Source: JAFDVL01 sp043736395
GTDB lineage: Bacteria > Acidobacteriota > Blastocatellia > RBC074
Length of the DNA stretch: 63,134 bases
Direction: 5' to 3'
Assembly (NCBI GenBank): GCA_043736395.1
Contig: JAYTCQ010000032.1
Coordinates: 1-63,134, forward strand
Both the position numbers and the translations under genes were made by a program. Of this stretch, positions 35,841-44,760 are shown piece by piece. The notes under the pieces are model-generated. The model was not told where the DNA came from, did not search any database, and saw only the letters and a list, made by a program, of their open reading frames with translations. Position 1 is the stretch's first letter. Each line of letters starts with the position of its first letter.

Positions 35841-37310
35841 TCATGATAATTTTATTATGCCGAGTCCCGGTTGATTAAGTGCGCTGGTGCGCAACATCCC
35901 ATCCTTGATGATGAACAAACCGGGGAAATCTTTTTTCCACTTTTCATTCGCCGTCGGCACGTATTGCCGCGAGTTGCCTTCGAGTCCGCCGACGCCGGGC
36001 ACGTGCGAAGCGATGCTGCACGAATGAATGAACGACGCGCCGGGGCAAGTCAGGTCTTGTACGCATAATGACATTTTGTATTTCTGTGCCGCCGCTGCCA
36101 TCAGTACCGCGTGGCTTTGCCCTTTGCACGCCTTGAGCGCGACGCCCGTGTAGCCCATTTCGCGCGCCAGCAGCAGCGATTCAAGATCAGTAAGCGATTC
36201 GTCAATGACTACGGGACGCAGCTTTGCGGCTTCGTGCATCACATTCGCACGGTCGGCGCGCAGATCGCGTTGCGTAGGCTGTTCGATGTATTGAATCCGC
36301 GCAAAGCCCTGCGGCGCAGACTCTTTCACGCGTCGCAAGACTTCGAGCAAATAGCCGACGTTGTCACAGCGTTCGTTGAAATCGAGCAGATATTTGCAGA
36401 GCTTCTGTTTGGCTGGCGAAAGATTTTCATCCACGATGCGATCAATTTTGAGGATACGTTGCGTGTCGGCTTCGCGGTCGCCGCCATTGAGCTTGATCTT
36501 GAAATGCGTCAGTCCGTTGAATCGAATCCAGTCCGGTAAAGTTTCGGGCAAGCCATCGCCGACACGCTTTTTGATGTCGCTTTCGAGCAGCGGATCAGAT
36601 GCGCCAACGGAATGAAACAGTGGTATGCGCGGCACGGGTTGTTTGAGCAGATAACGGTCAAGCGATTCACCTTTGAAATCGGCGTTGAGGTAATGCGACA
36701 AATCGCGCGGCAATAAATCTCGTCCATACGTTTGCCAACTGCTGCGGCGATGAACCTTGCCGAACGCGTCGTGAATCGCGGCATCAAACGCGCTCGCCGT
36801 GACCAACGTGCAGAGCTTCGGAATCGGCGCGGCAAGTTTTAATTCTCGCGAAACTTCTTCAGCGGCTTTCAGAAAATCCGGTTCAAGTGCTACAAATGCA
36901 TCAAGTGGATGTCCGGTTTCTTTATAGGTATTGATGATTTTGTTGAGCCGTTCGGCGAGCGCCTTCATTGCGCCCAGCGTCACGTCGTAGCCCATCACGC
37001 TTGATGGAAAAGCCCATTGATTGCCCATCGTCATTGAGCCAAAGCCGCGTGCGTTATGTCCGTTATTTGTTTTGACTACGCAATTGACGTTAAGCAGTGT
37101 CACGCGATCCACGCTGCGTCCGCCGAACATGTATGGCGCGCGATAGAGATGATCTTCATAGCCGAACGAAATTTCTTCAATGCGAATATCCGTCGCACGC
37201 GGCACGATAATAGTTGGCGTGGCAAAGACTAAAGTCGCAAGCGCGGTACTGCGCAAAAAATCCCGCCGCGATGAAACTATAGACTGAGGTTTATTGTGTG
37301 TATTCATCAT
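35841..37310 (-). CDS. Mandelate racemase/enolase superfamily protein with Tat signal
   Basis: The protein has 489 residues. The N-terminus is a twin-arginine signal: 'SSRRDFLRSTALATLVFA'. The enolase-type barrel shows metal-ligand positions in 'LLDFNERCDN', 'IQYIEQPTQRDL' and 'PVVIDESLTDL', and 'GVALKACKGQSHAVLMAAAA' supplies the conserved lysine region. It is likely an exported dehydratase or racemase acting on an acid sugar. It is the first gene of a four-gene operon with spacings of 7-12 bases. The start overlaps the end of a short upstream frame by ATGA. Confidence 0.88.
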   Translation of the reverse strand: MMNTHNKPQSIVSSRRDFLRSTALATLVFATPTIIVPRATDIRIEEISFGYEDHLYRAPYMFGGRSVDRVTLLNVNCVVKTNNGHNARGFGSMTMGNQWAFPSSVMGYDVTLGAMKALAERLNKIINTYKETGHPLDAFVALEPDFLKAAEEVSRELKLAAPIPKLCTLVTASAFDAAIHDAFGKVHRRSSWQTYGRDLLPRDLSHYLNADFKGESLDRYLLKQPVPRIPLFHSVGASDPLLESDIKKRVGDGLPETLPDWIRFNGLTHFKIKLNGGDREADTQRILKIDRIVDENLSPAKQKLCKYLLDFNERCDNVGYLLEVLRRVKESAPQGFARIQYIEQPTQRDLRADRANVMHEAAKLRPVVIDESLTDLESLLLAREMGYTGVALKACKGQSHAVLMAAAAQKYKMSLCVQDLTCPGASFIHSCSIASHVPGVGGLEGNSRQYVPTANEKWKKDFPGLFIIKDGMLRTSALNQPGLGIIKLS

Positions 37311-37402
37311 TGCTCCAGAAAAAAATCAATGTGCCTTTTCGTGAACATAGCCAGCACTTGGGCAGCCTTCCCGACTAACTCGATCTTATAATCTTGAGCC
37401 AT
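37307..37402 (-). pseudogene. Short remnant resembling the N-terminus of an IclR-family regulator
   Basis: A 31-residue frame from the ATG at 37402 begins 'MAQDYKIELVGKAAQVLAMF', which looks like the start of an IclR-type helix-turn-helix region ('VGKALxVLxxF'). It then diverges into 'TKRHIDFFLEQ' and stops, overlapping the next ATG. I read it as what is left of a regulator gene after a deletion that joined it to the enolase-family gene. It could instead be a translated leader coupled to that gene. The match is short. Confidence 0.4.
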
Positions 37403-37522
37403 TAGGCCAGCTTTTTTGTGATTTCGTGTGTTCTGTTGAGTAGAATATGTTTCTTTCTTCAGAATTGAAAGGTAGGTACCTTGATACCTTGTCAGTAACG
37501 TAATATAGCAAATCTTGAAGAT

Positions 37523-37563
37523 AAAAAAAGCGCGCAAACTCTGATAAGTTTGCGCGCTTTTTT
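37523..37563 (-). terminator. Rho-independent terminator of rpoD
   Basis: AAAGCGCGCAAACT and AGTTTGCGCGCTTT form a 14-bp stem with a six-base loop and are flanked by A and T runs. It lies about 33 bases past the rpoD stop. Confidence 0.9.
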
Positions 37564-37595
37564 GAAGATAACCGATTAAAGTCGGTACTCTAAAT

Positions 37596-39296
37596 TTATG
37601 GTCTGCCAGTATCCAAAAACGCTTTCAGCTTACGTGAACGGGAAGGATGACGCAGTTTGCGTAATGCCTTCGCTTCAATTTGGCGGATACGTTCGCGGGT
37701 GACGGCGAAGTGTTGTCCGACTTCTTCGAGCGTATGCTCGCTGCCGTTTGGTCCGAGTCCGAAGCGCATCTTGATGACTTTTTCCTCGCGGGGAGTCAAC
37801 GTCTTCAAGACTTCTTCGGTGATTTCCCGCAGATTCAAATTGATGACTGCTTCGGCAGGATTTTGAATCGTTTTGTCTTCGATGAAATCGCCGAGATGTG
37901 AATCTTCTTCTTCACCAATCGGAGTTTCCAGCGAAATTGGTTCTTGCGCGATCTTCAAAACCTTACGAACTTTGGAAGCTGGGATGTCCATTTTACGCGC
38001 GATTTCTTCGCTCGTTGGTTCACGTCCGAGTTCCTGCACCAGCGCTCGTGAAGTCCGAATCAGTTTGTTGATCGTTTCGATCATGTGGACTGGAATTCGG
38101 ATCGTTCTCGCCTGATCTGCAATAGCGCGAGTGATCGCCTGACGAATCCACCATGTGGCGTACGTCGAGAATTTATAACCGCGACGATATTCGAATTTGT
38201 CGACAGCTTTCATCAAACCGATGTTGCCTTCCTGAATCAAATCCAGAAATTGCAAACCGCGATTGGTGTATTTTTTGGCGATGGAAACAACGAGGCGCAA
38301 GTTGGCTTCGACGAGTTCTTTTTTCGCCTGTCCGGCTTCAGCTTCGCCGGTGACGATGTTTTGCATCGCCCGTTTCATCTCAGCGGCGGAGATGTGGAAT
38401 TGCTCTTCCAGTTGAACTAAATGACGTTTGGCAGCGCGCTGTTTTTTCTCAAGCTCTTTGATTTCGTCAACTTTGCGTTTGCGTTCAAGCTGGCGCGTGA
38501 GCTTATCAATTTCACGATCAGTTTCTTTGACTTGCGCGGTCGCCGTACGAATTGCATTGACGAGGCGATTCTCCATGCGCGGCATCAATTCAAGGATGCG
38601 AACGTGTTGCGAAATGTCCACACGCATACGCATCAGCTTGCGGCGCATTTTCGTATGCTTGGGCGAACGTTTTGGCTCAATCAAATACTTTTCGTAATGC
38701 GTAAGAATTTTCTTGAACGACTTTCCGATTTCGGTGATTTGTTCGACGGTGTAGTTGTAATACTCCTCGACCTTTTCTTCAGTGATGCCTTCCTGCTCGG
38801 TGAACTGGACGACTTCACGAATTGTCAGTTGACCGGCTTCGAGTTCGCGACCGATTTTAATCAATTCCGTGATGGCCATGGGCGAACGCGAAATTGATTT
38901 TTGAGCGCGAATTTTGCCACGTTCGATACGTTTGGCGATAGCGACTTCGCCTTCGCGTGTGAGCAACGGTACGACACCCATTTCACGCAAATAAAGGCGA
39001 ACGGGATCGTTGGTTTTGTCGAGGCTGCCAGGAGATAAATCAATCTCGACTTCTTCTTCAGCGGAGTCTTCGATTTTTTTATCACTGCCACTGATGGCGG
39101 CATTCTCAAGGAATTTTTCATCGGAGTCGCCGATGGAAATTCCTTCAGCGCCGAGGGAGGCAAAAATATCCTCAATGTCGTCGGGGGAGACGAGACCTTC
39201 AGGCAATTCATTATTGATGTCATCGTAGCTGAGAAAGGCTTTGTCTTTGCCCATTTCCAACAGCTTTTCGACATCGTCTGTGTATTTCTCTTCCAT
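37596..39296 (-). CDS. rpoD: RNA polymerase primary sigma factor RpoD
   Basis: The protein has 566 residues. Region 1.2 is 'DPVRLYLREMGVVPLLTREG'. Region 2 has 'ANLRLVVSIAKKYTNRGLQF', 'LDLIQEGNIGLMKAVDKFEY' and 'FSTYATWWIRQAITRAI', and region 3 has 'RIPVHMIETINKL'. Region 4.2 is 'TLEEVGQHFAVTRERIRQIE'. A charged non-conserved region (about 200-310) separates 1.2 from 2.1, as in sigma-70 of many phyla. It directs transcription of housekeeping genes. It follows dnaG on the same strand, a common arrangement. Confidence 0.97.
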   Translation of the reverse strand: MEEKYTDDVEKLLEMGKDKAFLSYDDINNELPEGLVSPDDIEDIFASLGAEGISIGDSDEKFLENAAISGSDKKIEDSAEEEVEIDLSPGSLDKTNDPVRLYLREMGVVPLLTREGEVAIAKRIERGKIRAQKSISRSPMAITELIKIGRELEAGQLTIREVVQFTEQEGITEEKVEEYYNYTVEQITEIGKSFKKILTHYEKYLIEPKRSPKHTKMRRKLMRMRVDISQHVRILELMPRMENRLVNAIRTATAQVKETDREIDKLTRQLERKRKVDEIKELEKKQRAAKRHLVQLEEQFHISAAEMKRAMQNIVTGEAEAGQAKKELVEANLRLVVSIAKKYTNRGLQFLDLIQEGNIGLMKAVDKFEYRRGYKFSTYATWWIRQAITRAIADQARTIRIPVHMIETINKLIRTSRALVQELGREPTSEEIARKMDIPASKVRKVLKIAQEPISLETPIGEEEDSHLGDFIEDKTIQNPAEAVINLNLREITEEVLKTLTPREEKVIKMRFGLGPNGSEHTLEEVGQHFAVTRERIRQIEAKALRKLRHPSRSRKLKAFLDTGRP

Positions 39297-39643
39297 TTAC
39301 TTACTCCTGCGATACTGCCTTTCCATCGTCCGTTTCATCGGGAGATACGGTTTGGGAAAAACGAAAACGGTAAACAGTATCAATGACTGCTCCAATTCAA
39401 TATTTCGTGAAGAGAGTTTTGTCCCACTGCAAAATTGCGGGAAGTCAGCTGTCCTGGCAGAGTAAGTTTTGATTCAATGTGTCGTAATTAATTTTAAACG
39501 ACGAACAATAATCTCTGCGTAGACCTGATTGAACCCGACGTTTTTTGAGAGTGAGACAAGGCAATAAATCGCCCCGCTTCTCGAAACGTTCTTGTTTTCA
39601 AAACTGAAATTTGAATAACGGCGAAGTTATTTAGATTATTGGC

Positions 39644-41428
39644 TCATCTGATTGCGAGAGCTCGTTCTTGTTTCGCCAATTCAAATTTTTTCATTAACAA
39701 CTCATTCACCAGCTCAGTGTCGCCTGACCGTTGAGCCTGATTCATCTCACTTTGTAAGACTGTTTGCTGTTCGGACAAACGTGACGAACGCAAACTTGAT
39801 AAGCTTTCTTCGGCTTCGCGCTGATAGGCTGCTTCAAATTTGTCATCATCTTCAATCAGCAATTCCGGAAGCAATTCATTGACCAAAGACGAGTCAAAAA
39901 TCTGTTCACTCAAGGCAGCGTAAGTCGGCTCCAGATTCTGCTTCGCCAGTTCAACCATCAGCTTAAAAATCGGAGAAGTACGAAGCTGCTTGTAATCCTC
40001 TTCGACCAATTGCTGCAACATACGATGCCGGACACCTTCATGATTTAACATCGCAGCCAGCAGATTTTTCTCCGCCGGTTTCATTGTCAAAGATGCCACG
40101 ATCACGGCATCACTCACCCGGTCAGACTTAATTTCAACAGCGCGTCTGAATTCCTCACGAATCATTTTGCTGTCCAGCTTTAAGCGGTCAGCAATGCGCT
40201 CAACCTGTTCTGAGCTTTCCACACGATCTTTCACCAATTTCAAATACGGTAAAATCTCGTTCAGCGTTTCAACTTTCCCAGTTGGAGAATTCTGATCGCG
40301 GCTCTTCATTGCCTGGGCCACGATGTAATCCATAAACGATTGCGAATTCTTCAGCAACCTGCCATAGCTTTCAGCTCCACGTTCTCTGATGAATTCGTCG
40401 GGGTCAAGGTTGTCTGGCAGCGTTAATACATTGACTTTAAAGCCTTCTGTTAACAGCAATTCAAGGCTGCGTTTGGTGGCGTTCACTCCAGCTTTATCAG
40501 GGTCAAAATTAACTATGATCTTTTTGGAATAACGTCCCAGTAACCGCACCTGTTGTTCCGTCAACGCCGTTCCCAGGCTTGCCACCAGATTTTTGACACC
40601 AAACTGAAAGGGGATTAGAAAATCCAAATATCCTTCCACCAAAATAACGTAGCCTTGTCGCCGAACGGATTCACGCGATTGATTCAGCCCAAACAGATGA
40701 TGCCCTTTGGTGTAAAGCGCAGTTTCGGGTGAATTCAAATATTTCGGTTCACCTTCGCCCAGAATACGCCCGCCAAACGCGACGACCTTTCCTTGTGCGT
40801 CGGTGATGGGAAACATCAGCCTGCCGCGAAATTTGTCAAAGAATCCATTTCCCGTATCGCGAAGCGAAACTAATCCGCTGCGTTCGATTTGCATTTTCGA
40901 AGCGCCACGATTTTGCAGAAAATTAATTAACGCATCCCAACTGTCAGGCGCATAACCGATCCGGAAAGTCCGGCGCGATTCTTCGGTGACGCCGCGTCGG
41001 GCAAGATATTCAAGCGCGCCTTTGCCTTCGCCGGATTCGATACTACTTTCAAAGAACTCTGCGGCCCACGCATTTAATTGGCGTAAGTCATCACGCAGTT
41101 TGTCGCGCTCTTCGTGGTATTTCGCGTTGTCGTTTGTTTCGACCGGGAGCGCGACGCCACATTTTTCCGCGACAGTTTTGATTGCTTCGGGGAACGGGCT
41201 GCCTTCGATTTCCATCACGAAAGCGAACACGTTGCCGCTTTTTCCGCATCCGAAGCATTTAAAAAAACCTTTCGAACTAACACTAAAACTTGGAGTCTTC
41301 TCACCGTGAAACGGGCAACACGCCCAGTAATTCTGTCCTTTTTTCTTGAGCGTTACATAATCGCCAAGCACCCGCACAATGTCGGCTTGATTACGTAAAT
41401 CGTCAATGAATTCTTTGGAGAAGCGCAT
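39644..41428 (-). CDS. dnaG: DNA primase
   Basis: The protein has 594 residues and makes RNA primers for replication. The N-terminal zinc-binding domain is 'CCPFHGEKTPSFSVSSKGFF', continued 'KCFGCGKSGN'. The catalytic core has 'FGGRILGEGEPKYLNSPET' and the TOPRIM 'VILVEGYLDFLIPFQFGVKN' followed by 'IIVNFDPDKAGVNATKRSLE'. The C-terminal helicase-binding part is short and helical. The 347 bases to rpoD hold no gene I can support. Confidence 0.96.
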   Translation of the reverse strand: MRFSKEFIDDLRNQADIVRVLGDYVTLKKKGQNYWACCPFHGEKTPSFSVSSKGFFKCFGCGKSGNVFAFVMEIEGSPFPEAIKTVAEKCGVALPVETNDNAKYHEERDKLRDDLRQLNAWAAEFFESSIESGEGKGALEYLARRGVTEESRRTFRIGYAPDSWDALINFLQNRGASKMQIERSGLVSLRDTGNGFFDKFRGRLMFPITDAQGKVVAFGGRILGEGEPKYLNSPETALYTKGHHLFGLNQSRESVRRQGYVILVEGYLDFLIPFQFGVKNLVASLGTALTEQQVRLLGRYSKKIIVNFDPDKAGVNATKRSLELLLTEGFKVNVLTLPDNLDPDEFIRERGAESYGRLLKNSQSFMDYIVAQAMKSRDQNSPTGKVETLNEILPYLKLVKDRVESSEQVERIADRLKLDSKMIREEFRRAVEIKSDRVSDAVIVASLTMKPAEKNLLAAMLNHEGVRHRMLQQLVEEDYKQLRTSPIFKLMVELAKQNLEPTYAALSEQIFDSSLVNELLPELLIEDDDKFEAAYQREAEESLSSLRSSRLSEQQTVLQSEMNQAQRSGDTELVNELLMKKFELAKQERALAIR

Positions 41429-41450
41429 AAAATCAAAAGGCTTTAATTGA

Positions 41451-41576
41451 AATCAAAAGGCAAAAGGCAAAAATTAAAAGGCAAAAGTTGGATTCGGAAG
41501 CAAAGCCATTTTCTGAATTTCTTAAATTCAGGTGCCTCCCTTTTAACTTTTGATTTTTGCCTTTTGCCATTTGATT
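41451..41576. repeat. Inverted repeat (family E), A/G-rich
   Basis: AATCAAAAGGCAAAAGGCAA (from 41451) faces a near-complement ending at 41576, next to the mutS2 stop. It holds tandem AAAAGGC units in each arm. Confidence 0.75.
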
Positions 41577-43993
41577 TATTTTTTGAGTTCAACAATCGTC
41601 GCCCCATTCCCACCTTCATTACCCGGTGCCGGATAGAATTTTTCAACGTGCGGATGATCGCTCAGCATTTGCGCAATCGCGCGTTTCAGTGCGCCCATTC
41701 CCATTCCGTGAACAATGCGGACACGGTCGTGATTATTCAAATATGCCGCATCTAAAAATTTGTCAGTCGCGTCCTGTGCTTCGGAAACATTTTTGCCGAT
41801 GACGTTTAATTCCGAACCAATTTCAGGTTGCTCATTGAAATTCACTGTGACGCCTTGCGGCAAGCCGACAGCTTTTGCAGAGGCTTTTTTGTTCACAGGT
41901 TGCACGGCGGAAATCAAGCGCAAATTTTCCTGCGTTTCTCGAAACCGTAAAGCACCTACCTGAACGTTAATGCTGTCCGCACCAACAGAATCAATCACGC
42001 CCTGTTGATTTAATGAAAGGATGAGTACTTTGTCGCCGGGCTGGAAAACATGGTCAGACGGGGGGGCGGTGGTCGGTAATCGGTGATCGGTAGAATCGCC
42101 GCTGCCCTCGCCTTGTCGCATTTCCCGCGCCGCGTTGCTGGCGGAAACTCTTAAATCTGTCGTGCGCTTGTCAATCTCCCGCTGTACTTTTTTCGCAACG
42201 GCAGCATCTTCTATCGTAGCGACAAACGCTTTCGATTTGGTCACGAAGTCATCAACAATTTTTTGCAGTTCGGCGCGGAATTCCTTTTCGCGGGCTTGTT
42301 CACGCTTATTGAAATCCATTTCGAGCGAAGCATATTTTTTGGCAACGGCTTCGCGTTCTTCTTCGAGCGCTAAAATAGTTTGTTGCTGCTCATCGCGCTG
42401 TGTTTTTAGGCGTTTTAAGAATTCTGTCGCTTCGGCACTGGAGCTTTGTACTTTTTCTACGGCGCGATCTGTGATGGCTTTCGGTAATCCGAAGCGTCGG
42501 GCAATTTCAATCCCTGAAGATGATCCGGCAATCCCTGTCAACAATTTGAACGTCGGTTTCAACGTACGTTCATCAAATTCAACCGAAGCATTAATGACGC
42601 CAGTGGAATTTGTCGCATAAATTTTCAGTCCGCTGTAATGCGTTGTCACGATGACGTGCGCGCCCTGCGATTTGAAATAATCAACAATCGCGACGCCGAG
42701 CGCAGAGCCTTCTTCGGGATCAGTTCCCGTGCCAACTTCGTCCAGCAGGATTAACGCGGGTGGTTCAAGTTCATCACTGATTTTTCGGATGTTGGCGATG
42801 TGCGCAGTGAACGTCGAAAGATTTGCGGTGAGCGATTGATTATCGCCGATGTCGGAAAGTACCTGACGAAAAATCGGGAGGTTCGCATCTACGGCGGGAA
42901 CGTGCAAACCGGATTGCGCCATCAGCGACAATAATCCCGTAGTTTTTAGAACAACAGTTTTGCCACCAGCGTTCGGACCGCTGATGACCATGATGCGATG
43001 ATCGGCGTCGAGTTCTAATGAAATCGGTACAATTTCGAGTCTCTGCGCTTTGAGATTGGATTCGAGCAGCGGATGTCGCGCCGCTTTCAAATAAAGAATT
43101 CCGTCTTCGTTGATGTTGGGTTGAATCGCATTTTGATTTAACGCGAGACGTGATTTTGCGGCGATGAAATCTAATAATCCAACGGCATCGGCCATCAAGG
43201 ATAATTCTTCGCGGTGATCGCGCAGTTCTTCGGTGATCGCAAAAAGTACCTTTGTGATTTCAGCAATTTCAACTTCATGCAGGCGAACTAATTCATTATT
43301 CGTCTCAATGGTTTCGAGCGGTTCAACAAAAGCGGTTTGTCCTGAAGAAGACATTCCATGAACGACGCCGACGATGGCTCCACGATTGTCATTACGAATC
43401 GGAACCACATAACGTTCGTTGCGAATGGTGATGAAATCATCGCGGAGCGCATGTGACTCATCAGCACGTTTCAAAATCGCTTCTAAGGTTTTTTGAAGGG
43501 AAGCTTTGAGCTTGGAAATCTGAAAACGGACTTCGCGCAATCCGGGACTGGCAAAATCGTCAATTTCTCCAGTTGGTAAAATTCGCGTGCGGAGTCGCTG
43601 ATAAATGCTGTGCAGGTTCGCAATTTGTCCGGTGATTTCGCGTAGTGAAGGGAAGCGCGCTCCTTCGTCACGAAACGTATCGCGCAACCCCATCGAAACC
43701 GAAATCAGCCGCAGCACCGTCAGAATTTCAAAAGGTTCAAGATTAATGTCCGCGACTGATAGCTTACTAATGGCAGGACGGGGATCATTTAATTCGCTGA
43801 AATCAAGGGCTGTGCCTTCGCGCAAATACTCAACGCCTTCGGAGGTTTGCTGCAAAGCCTGTGTAATGTTTTCTAAATTGGTAGCAGGGATCAAATCACG
43901 GACACGAAGATCGCCAAGCGGGGTGCGAATTAACTGCGCCAAAGTCGCTTTAAGTTGATCGTATTCGAGCGTTTCGAGTGAGCTTAGTTGCAT
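41576..43993 (-). CDS. mutS2: Endonuclease MutS2
   Basis: The protein has 805 residues. The MutS core has the ABC-ATPase motifs 'VISGPNAGGKTVVLKTTGL' (Walker A) and 'LILLDEVGTGTDPEEGSALG' (Walker B/signature). A coiled stalk follows. A KOW-like region precedes the C-terminal Smr nuclease domain, whose hallmark is 'VRIVHGMGMGALKRAI'. MutS2 suppresses recombination and acts on stalled ribosomes in some bacteria. The linker before the Smr domain holds an insert, 'STDHRLPTTAPPSD', that matches the intergenic repeat family at 56580; it is probably a repeat insertion tolerated in frame. Confidence 0.94.
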   Translation of the reverse strand: MQLSSLETLEYDQLKATLAQLIRTPLGDLRVRDLIPATNLENITQALQQTSEGVEYLREGTALDFSELNDPRPAISKLSVADINLEPFEILTVLRLISVSMGLRDTFRDEGARFPSLREITGQIANLHSIYQRLRTRILPTGEIDDFASPGLREVRFQISKLKASLQKTLEAILKRADESHALRDDFITIRNERYVVPIRNDNRGAIVGVVHGMSSSGQTAFVEPLETIETNNELVRLHEVEIAEITKVLFAITEELRDHREELSLMADAVGLLDFIAAKSRLALNQNAIQPNINEDGILYLKAARHPLLESNLKAQRLEIVPISLELDADHRIMVISGPNAGGKTVVLKTTGLLSLMAQSGLHVPAVDANLPIFRQVLSDIGDNQSLTANLSTFTAHIANIRKISDELEPPALILLDEVGTGTDPEEGSALGVAIVDYFKSQGAHVIVTTHYSGLKIYATNSTGVINASVEFDERTLKPTFKLLTGIAGSSSGIEIARRFGLPKAITDRAVEKVQSSSAEATEFLKRLKTQRDEQQQTILALEEEREAVAKKYASLEMDFNKREQAREKEFRAELQKIVDDFVTKSKAFVATIEDAAVAKKVQREIDKRTTDLRVSASNAAREMRQGEGSGDSTDHRLPTTAPPSDHVFQPGDKVLILSLNQQGVIDSVGADSINVQVGALRFRETQENLRLISAVQPVNKKASAKAVGLPQGVTVNFNEQPEIGSELNVIGKNVSEAQDATDKFLDAAYLNNHDRVRIVHGMGMGALKRAIAQMLSDHPHVEKFYPAPGNEGGNGATIVELKK

Positions 43994-44154
43994 TCAATTG
44001 GTTGTTTTGCGGACACTGTTCAGACATCGCTGGGGCAAACCTTCTAAACCAATGGATTGTAGGGATCAACCGATGTGATGTCAATCAAAATGAAGGGTTT
44101 TTCAGGGATGAAAAAATACCGGTGAACGCCAGCTTACGTCCAATTTTATTGGCT

Positions 44155-44547
44155 CTAATGTCCGGTTGGAAAAGCTTGCTCTATAAATTTCTTGAGCGAG
44201 TCCGAAAGCTTTTCCAAATCAATTGGTTTCGTGAAATATTCGTTGCATCCTGCCGCGTGGGCTTCGGCTTTAGTGAGATCGTCGTCGTAAGCAGACACGA
44301 TAATAATTGGAACTGTTTTAAATTGAGTAGTTGCGCGTAACGCTTTGGTGAATTGAATGCCATCAAGATTAGGCATTTTGAGATCAAGCAAGATGGCATC
44401 ACACGAGTGTTTGCGTAAAGCATCCAGTGCAACGTCACCATCACAGGCTTCGATAACCGCAAAACCTTCCAGTTCTAATAAGCGCCGTAACATAAAACGA
44501 CTGTCTGCAAAATCCTCGACCAGTAGGATTTTTCCGTAATAATTCAT
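44155..44547 (-). CDS. Single-domain response regulator
   Basis: The protein is about 130 residues of receiver domain only, starting at the ATG 44547; a GTG at 44553 is possible. The acidic pair is in 'KILLVEDFADS', the phosphorylated aspartate is D57 (numbered from 44553) in 'ILLDLKMPNLDG', the switch residue is S in 'PIIIVSAYDDD', and the lysine is in 'YFTKPIDLEKL'. With no output domain it probably relays a signal by protein contact. The receiver is divergent from the NtrC-type regulator upstream. Confidence 0.9.
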   Translation of the reverse strand: MNYYGKILLVEDFADSRFMLRRLLELEGFAVIEACDGDVALDALRKHSCDAILLDLKMPNLDGIQFTKALRATTQFKTVPIIIVSAYDDDLTKAEAHAAGCNEYFTKPIDLEKLSDSLKKFIEQAFPTGH

Positions 44548-44760
44548 CAACACCAGATTTTATCAACCTCAGTAAGTTTGTGCTTTACAGCAAGGGGATT
44601 TATGCACTGGCGAATTCTACCAGCCGATTTTTCCCACGACAAGGAACGTGTTAGCATCAAACAAAATAAGCGTTCAAAATAATCGTTTGAAAATTTTTCT
44701 CTATGCTTTGTTAGGTTGTGAGAATTAACAAGCAATTGTTCGTATCTGAAAAGGGCAAGT

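Noticed and set aside
39297..39643. Possible small gene between dnaG and rpoD
   Set aside because: Short frames there have no ribosome site or recognisable motif; the stretch is probably an rpoD leader or promoter.
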